Made by a program: the position numbers and the translations under genes. Below, piece after piece: positions 1-7,986 of a stretch of 64,000 bases of DNA. The stretch is from Aggregatibacter kilianii (lineage in GTDB: Bacteria; Pseudomonadota; Gammaproteobacteria; Enterobacterales; Pasteurellaceae): NCBI RefSeq assembly GCF_003129965.1, contig NZ_NRCJ01000001.1, positions 124,001-188,000 on the forward strand. The letters run 5' to 3'. The notes under the pieces are model-generated. The model worked only from the letters and a program-made list of their open reading frames with translations. It ran no database searches and had not been told where the DNA came from. How positions within the stretch are numbered: the first letter of the stretch is position 1; the number at the start of each line of letters is the position of its first letter.

Positions 1-63
1 GGCGGCGTGGAACAATTAAAAATGGATTTAAACAACATTAAATCCGCTTTTGAGAAAAAATAA
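1..63 (+). CDS. C-terminal end of a periplasmic substrate-binding protein (partial)
   Basis: An open frame enters from the left edge and ends at TAA 61-63, leaving 20 residues ending in SAFEKK. It stands directly before two FecCD-type permease genes and an ATPase gene on the same strand, and the family normally has its binding-protein gene in that place. The assignment to a siderophore-binding protein of the FatB/CeuE/YclQ type is inferred from position, since the visible tail is too short to show any fold. A strong terminator follows at once. Confidence 0.55.
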   Translation, partial: GGVEQLKMDLNNIKSAFEKK

Positions 64-82
64 TCGCCAATCTCCGTTAATG

Positions 83-110
83 GTTCTCTCCTACAGGAGA
101 GAACTTTTTT
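83..110 (+). terminator. Rho-independent terminator inside the iron-transport operon
   Basis: A perfect 9-bp stem (83-91 with 96-104) with loop TACA is followed by six T (105-110). It lies between the binding-protein stop at 63 and the permease start at 124. It would let the binding protein be made in excess over the membrane parts. This role is inferred; the hairpin is seen directly. Confidence 0.85.
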
Positions 111-123
111 GTGTTAAGCCAAC

Positions 124-1089
124 ATGTCGAACGTTTTCACCCTAAATCGAATAAATTTTTTCATTCTTCTGTTGCTCTCGCTTCTCAGCATTACCGTGGG
201 CGTGGCGGATTTTCATTGGTCGCAGTTTTTTTCCCACCCGGAACAAATGCAGGTGTTGCTGATCAGCCGATTGCCAAGAACCGCCGCCGTAATTTTAGTG
301 GGCGCAACCCTTGGCGTAGCGGGCATGGTGCTACAAATCGTGTTAAAAAACCGCTTTATTGAACCCGGCATGATCGGTGCCAGCCAAAGCGCGGCGGTCG
401 GCGTGTTATTAATCAGTCTCCTCCTCCCAAGTGCCGCTCCGCTCCTCAAGATGTCGGTCGCCACCCTAAGTGCGCTGGTCGGCATGGGTATCTTTATGCT
501 ACTCCTGCAAAAATTACCGCCCCACCAAAGTCTCATGGTGCCCTTGGTGGGGATCGTGTTCGGTAACATCATTGAAGCGGTCACAACCTTTATTGCTTAC
601 GAAACGGATAGCATACAAATCCTTTCTATTTGGTTCGCCGGTGATTTTTCCGCCGTCCTTGCAGGACGCTATGAATTGCTGTGGCTGACAGCGATACTTG
701 CCGTACTGGTTTATATTATGGCGGATCAATTGAGTATTACCGGCTTAGGACGCAACATCAGCACCGCACTCGGCATCAATTACCGCCAAATGACTTGGTT
801 TGCGTTAATTGTGGTTGCCATGATTACGGCGGTGGTGGTCGTCACCGTGGGGCAAATTCCTTTTATCGGTTTAGTGGTGCCCAATATCATTTCCCGCCTG
901 TCCGGCGATCGTCTGCGTCAGAATCTGCCTTCCGTGGTATTGCTCGGGGCCAATTTGGTGCTGATTTGCGACATTGTAGGGCGGGTGATTAATGCGCCTT
1001 ATGAAGTGCCGATTTCCACGGTTTTCGGTATCGTCGGCACGTTGATTTTCCTCTATTTATTGTTTAAGGGGAAAGCTCATGGGAAATAA
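124..1089 (+). CDS. Ferric-siderophore ABC transporter permease 1 (FecCD family)
   Basis: This 321-residue, very hydrophobic protein is one of two membrane subunits that carry an iron chelate across the inner membrane. The family pattern is visible: an LPRTAAV...VGATLGVAGMVLQ segment near residue 55, followed by a GMIGASQSAAVG segment, and a late GQIPFIGLVVPNIISR segment that contacts the ATPase. It resembles FatD, CeuB and YclN. The ATG at 124 is preferred to the overlapping GTG frame at 111, which runs into an unrelated short frame. It overlaps the next permease by 11 bases, implying coupled translation. The ligand (catechol, hydroxamate or other) cannot be told from the permease. Confidence 0.88.
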   Translation: MSNVFTLNRINFFILLLLSLLSITVGVADFHWSQFFSHPEQMQVLLISRLPRTAAVILVGATLGVAGMVLQIVLKNRFIEPGMIGASQSAAVGVLLISLLLPSAAPLLKMSVATLSALVGMGIFMLLLQKLPPHQSLMVPLVGIVFGNIIEAVTTFIAYETDSIQILSIWFAGDFSAVLAGRYELLWLTAILAVLVYIMADQLSITGLGRNISTALGINYRQMTWFALIVVAMITAVVVVTVGQIPFIGLVVPNIISRLSGDRLRQNLPSVVLLGANLVLICDIVGRVINAPYEVPISTVFGIVGTLIFLYLLFKGKAHGK

Positions 1090-2020
1090 TCGTTTAATGC
1101 TGTTTCTAGGCGTGTTACTCGCCCTTGCCTGTGTCTTTTTCATGAGCTACAACGCAAACGGTAACTGGGATTTTGTCTTGCCATTCCGAGGCAAAAAGCT
1201 CTTGTTATTGCTCATCATGGCTTACACCATCGGCATTTCCACACTGTTGTTCCAAACATTGACCAACAACCCTATTCTCACGCCAAGCATTTTGGGCTTT
1301 GATTCCCTGTATTTATTGGTACAAAGCCTGCTGGTGTTTATTTTCGGCGGCATCGGTTTCACACAATTAAACATCGCCGGCAAATTTGCCTTTGAAACGC
1401 TGCTCATGCTGTTCGGCGCCCTCTTGCTCTTCCGCACCTTAACCCAAAATAACAGCGACTTAGCGCGTATGATTTTAGTGGGGATTATTTTCGGCGTGTT
1501 ATTCCGTAGTCTGAATAACTTACTGCAACGCATGATCGATCCCAATGAATTTGCCGTGGCGCAAGGTTCTTCCTTCGCCAGTTTTAACACGGTCAACCCG
1601 ACATTACTTTGGATCGGCACGGCAATCACGCTCGTCAGCGCCCTCTGGATTTGGCAACAACGGTTTAAATTAGACGTCCTGCTACTCGGGCGTGATCGCG
1701 CCATCGGACTCGGTTTGGAATATCATCAATTCAGCCGTCAACTACTCATTTGCTGTGCATTTTTGGTCTCCGTTTCCACCGCACTTGTCGGCCCGATTCT
1801 GTTCCTGGGCTTGTTGGTGTGCGCCATCGTCAACGCCATTAGCCCGACCATGCAGCACAACCGACGCATTCCCATGACATTCATGGTGTCTGCCATCACG
1901 CTGGTAAGCGGTCAAGCTTTATTCGAACAAGTAATGAAAATGCAAGGCGTACTCAGCGTAGTCATCGAATTTGTCGGCGGTTTGGTATTTATCTATTTAA
2001 TGTTAAAACGGGCAAAATAA
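1079..2020 (+). CDS. Ferric-siderophore ABC transporter permease 2 (FecCD family)
   Basis: This is the second membrane subunit of the importer, 313 residues and mostly hydrophobic helices, similar to FatC, CeuC and YclO. Visible family features are the NNPILTPSILGFDSLY stretch near residue 63 and the GPILFLGLLVCAIVNAI segment near residue 237, the counterpart of the ATPase-contacting loop in the first permease. It starts within the end of the first permease (ATG 1079) and is followed after 11 bases by the ATPase. The pair probably works as a heterodimer, which is the rule for systems with two unlike FecCD genes. Confidence 0.87.
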   Translation: MGNNRLMLFLGVLLALACVFFMSYNANGNWDFVLPFRGKKLLLLLIMAYTIGISTLLFQTLTNNPILTPSILGFDSLYLLVQSLLVFIFGGIGFTQLNIAGKFAFETLLMLFGALLLFRTLTQNNSDLARMILVGIIFGVLFRSLNNLLQRMIDPNEFAVAQGSSFASFNTVNPTLLWIGTAITLVSALWIWQQRFKLDVLLLGRDRAIGLGLEYHQFSRQLLICCAFLVSVSTALVGPILFLGLLVCAIVNAISPTMQHNRRIPMTFMVSAITLVSGQALFEQVMKMQGVLSVVIEFVGGLVFIYLMLKRAK

Positions 2021-2031
2021 AGGAATTTCTT

Positions 2032-2790
2032 GTGATAAAAATCGAAAACATTACCTATAACATCGGTCATGCTACCATTTTGAATAACATCAATCTCACC
2101 ATTCCCAACGGCGGCGTGACGGCACTTATCGGTCCGAACGGCGCGGGAAAATCCACATTGTTATCCTTAATTGCCCGTTTAAATCCCATTCAGCAGGGGA
2201 AGATTTGGCTAAATGACATGGACATCGCCAATACCGCCTCACGCACCATCGCGCAAAATCTGGCAATCCTGACCCAAGATAACGTGATTCACAGCCGTAT
2301 TACCGTGCAGGATTTGCTCTTTTTCGGACGCTACCCGCACCACCAAGGCAGACCGACGGAAGAAGACAAACGCATTGTTCAGGAAGCATTAAAACGTTTT
2401 GATTTGGATCCCCTCGCCTATCGCTTCTTAAGCGAACTCTCCGGCGGACAACGGCAACGGGCGCTTATCGCCATGACCTTCTGCCAAAAAACCGATCACG
2501 TTCTGCTTGACGAACCGCTGAATAATCTGGATATGTTCCATGCCCGCGAACTCATGCGCCTGTTACGCCAACTCACCGACGAACTGGCGCTCACCACCGT
2601 CATGGTTGTCCACGACATCAACATGGCAGCCGCCTACGCCGACACTATTGTCGCCATGAAAAACGGCGAAATCGCCATGATCGGCACGCCCGCAGAAATC
2701 ATCACGAAAGCTAACTTAAAAACCGTATTTAATCTGGATGCGGACGTATTGGATTATCAGGGGAAAAGGTTGGTGGTGCATCATATGTGA
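2032..2790 (+). CDS. Ferric-siderophore ABC transporter ATPase
   Basis: The 252-residue protein is the cytoplasmic ATPase of the preceding permeases (FepC/CeuD/YclP type). It shows Walker A GPNGAGKST at residues 34-42, the signature LSGGQRQ at 136-142, Walker B HVLLDEP at 156-162 and the switch histidine in VVHDIN at about 194. The start codon is GTG at 2032, with AAAGGA 6-10 bases upstream overlapping the end of the permease gene. It is the last gene of the operon and ends at an uptake-signal dyad shared with the converging srlR gene. Confidence 0.9.
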   Translation: MIKIENITYNIGHATILNNINLTIPNGGVTALIGPNGAGKSTLLSLIARLNPIQQGKIWLNDMDIANTASRTIAQNLAILTQDNVIHSRITVQDLLFFGRYPHHQGRPTEEDKRIVQEALKRFDLDPLAYRFLSELSGGQRQRALIAMTFCQKTDHVLLDEPLNNLDMFHARELMRLLRQLTDELALTTVMVVHDINMAAAYADTIVAMKNGEIAMIGTPAEIITKANLKTVFNLDADVLDYQGKRLVVHHM

Positions 2791-2804
2791 TGTACGTTAT
2801 AGCG

Positions 2805-2865
2805 AAAGTGCGGTGGATTTTCGCGGTGTTTTTAAAAACACTTGGAAAATCCACCGCACTTTTTT
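2805..2865. terminator. Uptake-signal dyad, probable terminator between convergent genes
   Basis: Inverted AAAGTGCGGTGGATTTTC arms (from 2805 and ending at 2865) enclose a second 16-bp palindrome (2826-2841). The right arm runs into six T on the plus strand. It separates the converging iron ATPase and srlR genes. Paired uptake signals serving as terminators are known in Pasteurellaceae. Confidence 0.75.
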
Positions 2866-2872
2866 GTGAATT

Positions 2873-3646
2873 CTAAACCAAAATCACCCGAATGCCTTTT
2901 TCTTCCGTGAGGATTTTATACAGATTCGGATCGAGGTTTTTATCCGTGATGACTACATCGATTTTTTCCAGCGGACAAACCACATTCGGGCTGCGACGGT
3001 TGAATTTTGAGGAATCTGCCAGCACAATAATTTCTCTGGCGGCGCTGCACATGGCTTTGCTTACGCCATGTACTTCATTAAATGTGGTTAAACCGACATT
3101 CAGATCGAAACCATCGGTGCCGATAAATAATTTATCAAACGAAAATTTCTCAAAGGTGGACTCCGCCAAGATGCCGTGGAAAGATCCGGATTTAGCGCGA
3201 TAAGTACCGCCACACATTAATAATTCATGGTCGCAATCCAAATTCGTCAATGCGTTAATGAAATGCAGACTGTTGGTCATGATGGTCAGATTATTCAACT
3301 TCGCCAAGAACGGAATCATTTGTAACACCGTGCTACCTGAATCCACAATCATTGAATCACCGTCTTTGAGCAATTCCACGGCAGCCTGCGCAATTTTTCT
3401 TTTGGTTTCAAGGTTAATACCTGCCTTGTTGACGATAGGCAGTTCAGATTCTTCGTTATTGGTCGTGTTGGTTAAAACTACGCTGCCATAAGTGCGTAGA
3501 ACTTTGTTATCTTCTTCCAATGCGGTGAGATCTTTGCGAATGGTAGTGCCGGTGGTATTAAAATGTTCGGCAAGCTGCTCTACGGGCGTTCTGCCGTGAA
3601 GTTTCAGATAATCTAAAATTGCCTGTTGTCTTTCTCTTGGTTTCAT
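2873..3646 (-). CDS. srlR: Sorbitol operon repressor SrlR (DeoR family)
   Basis: The 257-residue protein matches E. coli SrlR/GutR in length and sequence. The N-terminal winged helix carries the recognition helix in [11 protein letters not shown] (about residues 29-39). The C-terminal DeoR sensor domain includes [37 protein letters not shown] and [11 protein letters not shown], the segments that bind a sugar phosphate in this family. It is the last gene of the operon, 12 bases after srlM, so the repressor is made with the genes it controls. The expected inducer is sorbitol 6-phosphate (family knowledge). Confidence 0.9.
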   Translation of the reverse strand: MKPRERQQAILDYLKLHGRTPVEQLAEHFNTTGTTIRKDLTALEEDNKVLRTYGSVVLTNTTNNEESELPIVNKAGINLETKRKIAQAAVELLKDGDSMIVDSGSTVLQMIPFLAKLNNLTIMTNSLHFINALTNLDCDHELLMCGGTYRAKSGSFHGILAESTFEKFSFDKLFIGTDGFDLNVGLTTFNEVHGVSKAMCSAAREIIVLADSSKFNRRSPNVVCPLEKIDVVITDKNLDPNLYKILTEEKGIRVILV

Positions 3647-3658
3647 AGAAATAAAATG

Positions 3659-4021
3659 TCATGTTAAACGGATTGCCTCGGCAAGTGCCTCTTGTGCATT
3701 TCGATCAGAGGGAAAAATTACCTGCGGACGAATTTCATCGTAGTGTAGCCCTTTTAGGGCGGGAATCGGTTGCGGGCGGGAGAATACCGTCAAGCCTTTC
3801 ATCATAATAGAATCCGTAACATGACGATTTTCATCAAAGGCAACGGCGATAACCACTTTTGCTTTAAACCGACCTTTTGTGCGACCAATCCCCACTTTGC
3901 CTCGTTTGCACAGCAACTCAAACGCTTTATTGAAACGGGAAACCTGCCACCAGCCGAGGAGGATTTGTAATAGCCAGGCGCCAACGGCAATAAAAATCAG
4001 CGTATTGGTTGTATTTTGCAT
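3659..4021 (-). CDS. srlM: Glucitol operon activator SrlM (GutM)
   Basis: The 120-residue protein matches E. coli GutM (119 residues), an unusual activator of sorbitol operons. A hydrophobic N-terminal segment (about residues 7-24) suggests a membrane anchor. It is followed by GWWQVSRFNKAF and a basic, glycine-rich GRTKGRFKAKVVIAVAFD region, and the conserved MKGLTVFSRPQPIPAL. It sits between the aldolase gene and srlR, whereas in E. coli it follows srlD directly. How GutM activates transcription is not evident from the sequence. Confidence 0.88.
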   Translation of the reverse strand: MQNTTNTLIFIAVGAWLLQILLGWWQVSRFNKAFELLCKRGKVGIGRTKGRFKAKVVIAVAFDENRHVTDSIMMKGLTVFSRPQPIPALKGLHYDEIRPQVIFPSDRNAQEALAEAIRLT

Positions 4022-4067
4022 AAATTATCTCATATTTTGAAAGCAATTTAACGATTAACGAAACATT

Positions 4068-4730
4068 TTATAAGGTTTTTCGTCCAAAAGCGCTTTCCCA
4101 GTCAAGTTCAAATTTATCCAATGCGGCAAAAACGGCAGGATCGGATAAAAATTGTTGGGCTATGTCCGGACCGACAGTCACGCTTTGACATCCGGCCAGC
4201 AAGCAATCCAGCACTTGACGCGGCGTGCGGAAACTTGCCGCCAATACCATGGATTGCGGTGCATGTAAGTCAATCAGCGTTTGCAATTCGGCTACCACCG
4301 CAATGCCGTCCCCGCCCTGGCTATCGATTCGATTTACGTAAGGCGCAACATATTTTGCGCCGGCAAGAGCGGATAACAATCCCTGCACAGAACCGTAAAC
4401 CGCCGTACCTAACGTCGGCACGCCAAGTTCGGTTAATTTAGCTATTGCCGCTATGCCTTCGGGAATCACGGGGACTTTTACCACAATAGAAGGAATGCGC
4501 TCCCGCAGTTTTAATGCATCCTCCACCATTTCCTCGGTGGAACGCCCTATCACTTGCGCGAAAAGTTGTCCTTTATCACCGAAAATGTCCTGCAATTCGG
4601 TCAAGACATCAAATAACGGACGTCCTTCTTTTGCGACAATACTCGGGTTGGTCGTCACGCCGGCAAGGGGCAAAGTGCGGTGTAATTTTCGGACGATTTC
4701 AACGTTAGCCGTATCCAAATAAAATTCCAT
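4068..4730 (-). CDS. fsa: Fructose-6-phosphate aldolase / transaldolase-like protein
   Basis: The 220-residue protein has the same length as E. coli FsaA and aligns along its whole length. It keeps the Schiff-base lysine K85 in VVKVPV, Asp6 in YLDTANVE, and the TTNPSI, GTAVYG and AASFRTPRQ segments. FSA splits fructose 6-phosphate reversibly into dihydroxyacetone and glyceraldehyde 3-phosphate. The start chosen (ATG at 4730) has AGGGAG just upstream; an upstream in-frame start at 4772 would add 14 residues absent from the family. Its place between srlD and srlM suggests it acts on the fructose 6-phosphate made from sorbitol. TalC-type transaldolase activity is the alternative. Confidence 0.88.
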   Translation of the reverse strand: MEFYLDTANVEIVRKLHRTLPLAGVTTNPSIVAKEGRPLFDVLTELQDIFGDKGQLFAQVIGRSTEEMVEDALKLRERIPSIVVKVPVIPEGIAAIAKLTELGVPTLGTAVYGSVQGLLSALAGAKYVAPYVNRIDSQGGDGIAVVAELQTLIDLHAPQSMVLAASFRTPRQVLDCLLAGCQSVTVGPDIAQQFLSDPAVFAALDKFELDWESAFGRKTL

Positions 4731-4790
4731 CGTGAAACTCCCTAATAATAAAGAAACAAAGGCGGCGCGCAAAACCGCCTGTGAATCGGG

Positions 4791-5573
4791 TTAGAACATC
4801 ACCTGTCCGCCGGTAATATTGATGGATTGACCGGTGCAATAAGATGCCTGTTCGCTTGAGTAGAACAATAACACATTCAACACATCTTGATAATCGCAAC
4901 CGCGTTTGAGCGGCACTTTATCAATATAAACCTGCTCCACCTCACTTTCCGGAATGCCTAATTTTTTCGCATATTGTGGAATCAGCGATTGGAACATCGG
5001 CGATTTGAGCAAATTCCCCAACATCAGCGAGTTGACGGTAATGCCGTTATCTGCAAGATCCAGCGCCAACGATTGGGTCAGTCCAACACCGCCGAATTTT
5101 GCCGCACTATAACCGGAATTGTGTTTACTGCCCACTTTGCCCGATTTTGAATTAATTTGAATAATACGCCCTTTAACACCATCGCGCACCATCAGTTTGG
5201 CGAACTCTCTGGCGCACAGGAAATAACCGGTTAAATTCACCTTCACGGAAAATTCAAAATCTTTCAGTGGAAAAGCGGTAATCGGTGCGGCTTTTGCCAC
5301 GCCGGCGCTATACACCAACAAATCGGCGCGTCCAAAAGCATGATCCACATCTTGTGCCAAGCGGATTACGCTGTTCTCATCAGTGGCATCCACCTGAAAA
5401 CCTTTGGCAACATCCTGCCCCGCTTTTTGGTTGATTTCCGCGGCGGTTTTCTGTGCATTTTCACCGTTTAAATCGGCAACAGCAACGCGATAGCCGTTTT
5501 CCGCCAGTCCTGTACATAAAAATGCACCCAGTGTTTGTCCGCCGCCAATGACGACCGCTACTTTACTACTCAT
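4791..5573 (-). CDS. srlD: Sorbitol-6-phosphate 2-dehydrogenase
   Basis: This short-chain dehydrogenase of 260 residues (E. coli SrlD 259) oxidises sorbitol 6-phosphate to fructose 6-phosphate with NAD. The nucleotide loop is GGGQTLGA at residues 10-17, and NSKSG (Ser142 or 144), Tyr155 and Lys159 in NSGYSAAKF form the catalytic set. The C-terminal region GQSINITGGQVMF is typical of the family. It follows srlB by about 33 bases in the operon and hands its product to the next gene, an FSA-type aldolase. Confidence 0.93.
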   Translation of the reverse strand: MSSKVAVVIGGGQTLGAFLCTGLAENGYRVAVADLNGENAQKTAAEINQKAGQDVAKGFQVDATDENSVIRLAQDVDHAFGRADLLVYSAGVAKAAPITAFPLKDFEFSVKVNLTGYFLCAREFAKLMVRDGVKGRIIQINSKSGKVGSKHNSGYSAAKFGGVGLTQSLALDLADNGITVNSLMLGNLLKSPMFQSLIPQYAKKLGIPESEVEQVYIDKVPLKRGCDYQDVLNVLLFYSSEQASYCTGQSINITGGQVMF

Positions 5574-5606
5574 AATATAACTCCTTAATTTGACAAAAAT
5601 AGATAC

Positions 5607-5972
5607 TTAACTTCGGCAGATTTTTAATACGCTACCCACATCAATGGAAACGGGAATCGCGCCCTGTACATGGATCGTGCCCGGGTATTCCGCCACGTCG
5701 GCACCATCAAAACGCCAGGTAACATGGCCCAATTCTTTCAAATTGAAAGAGGCCACACCGCCCACTGCCGTAATTGGGTAAACCACACCATCAATCTCCA
5801 ATACATCGCCTACTTTCACGTCATCAATGAGTTCACCGTGTTCATGAATAAAACAATAATCTTCCAAATCCGCCGGCGCCCCTTGCTTAAAGGTAATCAT
5901 CATGTTTTCCTCTAACGCATCACGGGCAAAATTGCCGATTTTATTGAAGGTGGTTTGATAAAGAATCGTCAT
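5607..5972 (-). CDS. srlB: PTS sorbitol-specific EIIA component
   Basis: The 121-residue cytosolic phosphocarrier (E. coli SrlB 123) takes phosphate from HPr and passes it to the EIIB domain of SrlE. The conserved block GAPADLEDYCFIHEHGEL contains the phosphorylatable histidine (His43 by alignment), and ELGHVTWRFDG and PGTIHVQG follow. It is separated from srlE by about 100 bases holding a palindromic repeat (5998-6070), which is an unusual gap for this operon. Confidence 0.92.
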   Translation of the reverse strand: MTILYQTTFNKIGNFARDALEENMMITFKQGAPADLEDYCFIHEHGELIDDVKVGDVLEIDGVVYPITAVGGVASFNLKELGHVTWRFDGADVAEYPGTIHVQGAIPVSIDVGSVLKICRS

Positions 5973-5997
5973 CGTCTGCTCTCCTTTGAGAAAAAAA

Positions 5998-6070
5998 ACC
6001 CCCTAACCCCACTTTACTCATGAAAGGGGAATCTTTTGTCTTTCCCGCCGGGAAAGAAGGGTTAAGGGAA
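5998..6070. repeat. G-rich palindromic repeat between srlE and srlB
   Basis: This 73-base segment holds two hairpins: CCCC...GGGG (6007-6029, with AAA/TTT pairing) and a perfect CTTTCCCG-C-CGGGAAAG (6040-6056). Outer AACCC/GGGTT stretches also pair. Its reverse complement reads GAGTAAAGTGGGGTTAGGGGG, close to the arm of the element at 42538-42699. The two are probably members of one family. It lies inside the sorbitol operon and could affect srlB expression relative to srlE. Confidence 0.6.
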
Positions 6071-6075
6071 GTGGA

Positions 6076-7077
6076 TTATTGATAAATGAAGGCGGAAACA
6101 ACCCATGCGATTAATACGGTTGGCGCGCCGGTTAAGAAGCGACTGACCAACACGGAAGGCACACCTACCCGCACGGTATCTTGTTTTGCTTCCGCCATGG
6201 AAAGCCCGACAGGAATAAAGTCACAGGCGGCTTGTGCGTTGATGGCAAATAACGCCGGTAACGCCAAGGCTGGTGGAATGTTGCCCGCACCGATTTGTAC
6301 GCCGACCAATACGCCAATTACTTGCGCAATAACTGCGCCTGGGCCTAAGAACGGGGAAAGTAACGGGAAGGAACAAATTAATGCCAACGTCACCAAACCG
6401 ATTGGGCTACTTGCCAACGGCGTTAATCCGTTTGCGATCCAGTCACCTAAGCCGGAAGCGATGATGATCCCGATTAGTGCGGAAACAAATGCCATGAACG
6501 GCAAAATGGTTTTTAACACAGTATCAATGGTATCACGGCCCGCTTGGAAAAATACCGCCACAATAGAGCCCATGCCCATGCCGATTTTCGCCAACAAACC
6601 GTCACTTTGTGACGTGATTTTTTTCGAACCATCGTAGTCTTTCACCGATTTTTGTGTAACCTGCGCAGCTTTTTCGGGTGCTGCAACCTGCTCGGCTGTG
6701 GGAATATCGCTATCAATCAGCTTAATGTTGTTTTCTTTCACGGCAGACACATAAATGTCTTCCACGATAAATTCGGCTAATGGACCTGACTTTCCGGTAG
6801 CGTGAATATTAATGGTCGGAATACGACGTTTTGGATAAAGTCCGCAACGTAATACGCCGCCGCAGTCGATAATCGCAATACCGATTTCTTCGCCTGCCGG
6901 CTCGCCTTCTTTGAAACCGTCAACGGCTTCCCAACCGGTCAGTTCTACCAATTTGTCCACGATTGACGGACGGGTTCCGGCCGTCATGTACAGTACTTTT
7001 TTGCCTTCAACGACAGGTAAAGTCAAAGGACCACCCCAGCCGCCATTACCTTTTTCGATATATAACGCTTTGCTCAT
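6076..7077 (-). CDS. srlE: PTS sorbitol-specific EIIBC component
   Basis: The 333-residue protein joins an N-terminal EIIB domain to one half of the membrane channel. The EIIB part has GNGGWGGPL and the phosphorylation-site region [11 protein letters not shown] (Cys72). After a linker richer in Ala and Gln than that of E. coli (which accounts for the extra length over 319), the membrane part begins near [15 protein letters not shown] and contains several helices including [23 protein letters not shown]. Together with SrlA it imports sorbitol and releases sorbitol 6-phosphate. It starts 14 bases after srlA. Confidence 0.93.
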   Translation of the reverse strand: MSKALYIEKGNGGWGGPLTLPVVEGKKVLYMTAGTRPSIVDKLVELTGWEAVDGFKEGEPAGEEIGIAIIDCGGVLRCGLYPKRRIPTINIHATGKSGPLAEFIVEDIYVSAVKENNIKLIDSDIPTAEQVAAPEKAAQVTQKSVKDYDGSKKITSQSDGLLAKIGMGMGSIVAVFFQAGRDTIDTVLKTILPFMAFVSALIGIIIASGLGDWIANGLTPLASSPIGLVTLALICSFPLLSPFLGPGAVIAQVIGVLVGVQIGAGNIPPALALPALFAINAQAACDFIPVGLSMAEAKQDTVRVGVPSVLVSRFLTGAPTVLIAWVVSAFIYQ

Positions 7078-7091
7078 GTTACGATTCCTTC

Positions 7092-7637
7092 TTATAAGTG
7101 AACTTCACGATCGAGCTTAATGCCCATACGTTTTTCAAAAATCGCCGTGGTAAAGTCGGTAATCCAACCACGGAAGAAGTTGGTCACCATTCCCACCAAT
7201 AAATAGCTCACCGCCAGCGGTCCCAATGGCAATCCCAACGTTGTCAAACCGTTTGCAATGCCCAAATAAACGAACAGTTCTCCCGGGTTAATATGCGGAA
7301 ACAAACCGTTCATGGAGTGACAACTGTAAGATGCCGCCGCGTAATAACTCGGTTTATAACGTTCCGGCAAGAAACGCCCTAAGCTCAATGTCATCGGATT
7401 ACAGAAAATGAAAGTGCCGATAACGGGAAGAATCAAATAGCGTGAAATAGGATTGCCGGCACTACGTTGTGCAAGGCGCTCAATACGTTCTTGACCAACA
7501 AACTTGATCAAAGCATTCATTACAACGAGAAGAGAGATAAGTAACGGCAGAATTCCCGTGACCATACCGACAAAGGTTTCACCACCTTTTTGGAACAGCC
7601 CGATAAACCATTCTGCGGCGTGAGTAATGTATTCCAT
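7092..7637 (-). CDS. srlA: PTS sorbitol-specific EIIC component
   Basis: The 181-residue membrane protein (E. coli SrlA 187) is the first gene of the sorbitol operon. It shows the family start [19 protein letters not shown] and the conserved [25 protein letters not shown] and [20 protein letters not shown] regions. It pairs with the EIIC part of SrlE to form the channel. A CRP-like site lies about 100 bases upstream, so the operon is probably catabolite controlled as in E. coli. Confidence 0.92.
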   Translation of the reverse strand: MEYITHAAEWFIGLFQKGGETFVGMVTGILPLLISLLVVMNALIKFVGQERIERLAQRSAGNPISRYLILPVIGTFIFCNPMTLSLGRFLPERYKPSYYAAASYSCHSMNGLFPHINPGELFVYLGIANGLTTLGLPLGPLAVSYLLVGMVTNFFRGWITDFTTAIFEKRMGIKLDREVHL

Positions 7638-7901
7638 AAATGCAACCCCATAGTTTGAATTGAAAGATAACCTACATCTGAATAATCAAAATGATTAATC
7701 ATTGAAAGCATTTTATTTCAAAACAAAATATAAAAATGTGATCAATGTCTCATTTTAATAAATTTACTTTCATTTTGAATGAAAAATATTTTAATTAAAA
7801 TATTATTTAGAAAAATTAAAGGGAGGAAAATTTTAGTTCAAACCAGAAAAGAGAGTAATTGGCAAGTAATAACAACAGAAATGCAATGGGAAGTGAACAA
7901 C
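7638..7901 (-). promoter_or_regulatory. srlA: Promoter region of the sorbitol operon
   Basis: This 264-base AT-rich stretch has no gene and precedes srlA on the minus strand. It holds the CRP-like site at 7737-7752. SrlR operators and the -10/-35 boxes must lie here, but no unique choice of hexamers can be made by eye. Confidence 0.5.
7737..7752. promoter_or_regulatory. Putative CRP (cAMP receptor protein) site
   Basis: The sequence TGTGA-TCAATG-TCTCA differs from the consensus TGTGA-N6-TCACA by one base. The flanks extend the symmetry (AAA before, TTT after). It is centred about 107 bases upstream of the srlA start, a plausible activating position for a sugar operon. Binding itself is inferred. 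Confidence 0.6.
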
Positions 7902-7932
7902 AAAAAAGCCTAGAAAAAATTCTAGGCTTTTA
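7902..7932 (-). terminator. Terminator of the murein endopeptidase gene
   Basis: Perfect arms AAAAGCCTAGAA and TTCTAGGCTTTT around a short A-rich loop, with a T run on the minus strand after the stem. It lies downstream of the peptidase gene that stops at 7987. Confidence 0.75.
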
Positions 7933-7937
7933 TTCGC

Positions 7938-7983
7938 TAAAAGTGCGGTCGAAAAAATAATATTTTTTCTGACCGCACTTTTA
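7938..7983. terminator. Uptake-signal dyad after the endopeptidase gene
   Basis: TAAAAGTGCGGTC (7938-7950) and its complement GACCGCACTTTTA (7971-7983) can form a 13-bp stem. It stands three bases from the stop codon of the endopeptidase gene and just before the hairpin at 7902-7932, so the gene ends in two hairpins in a row. Confidence 0.65.
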
Positions 7984-7986
7984 CAC

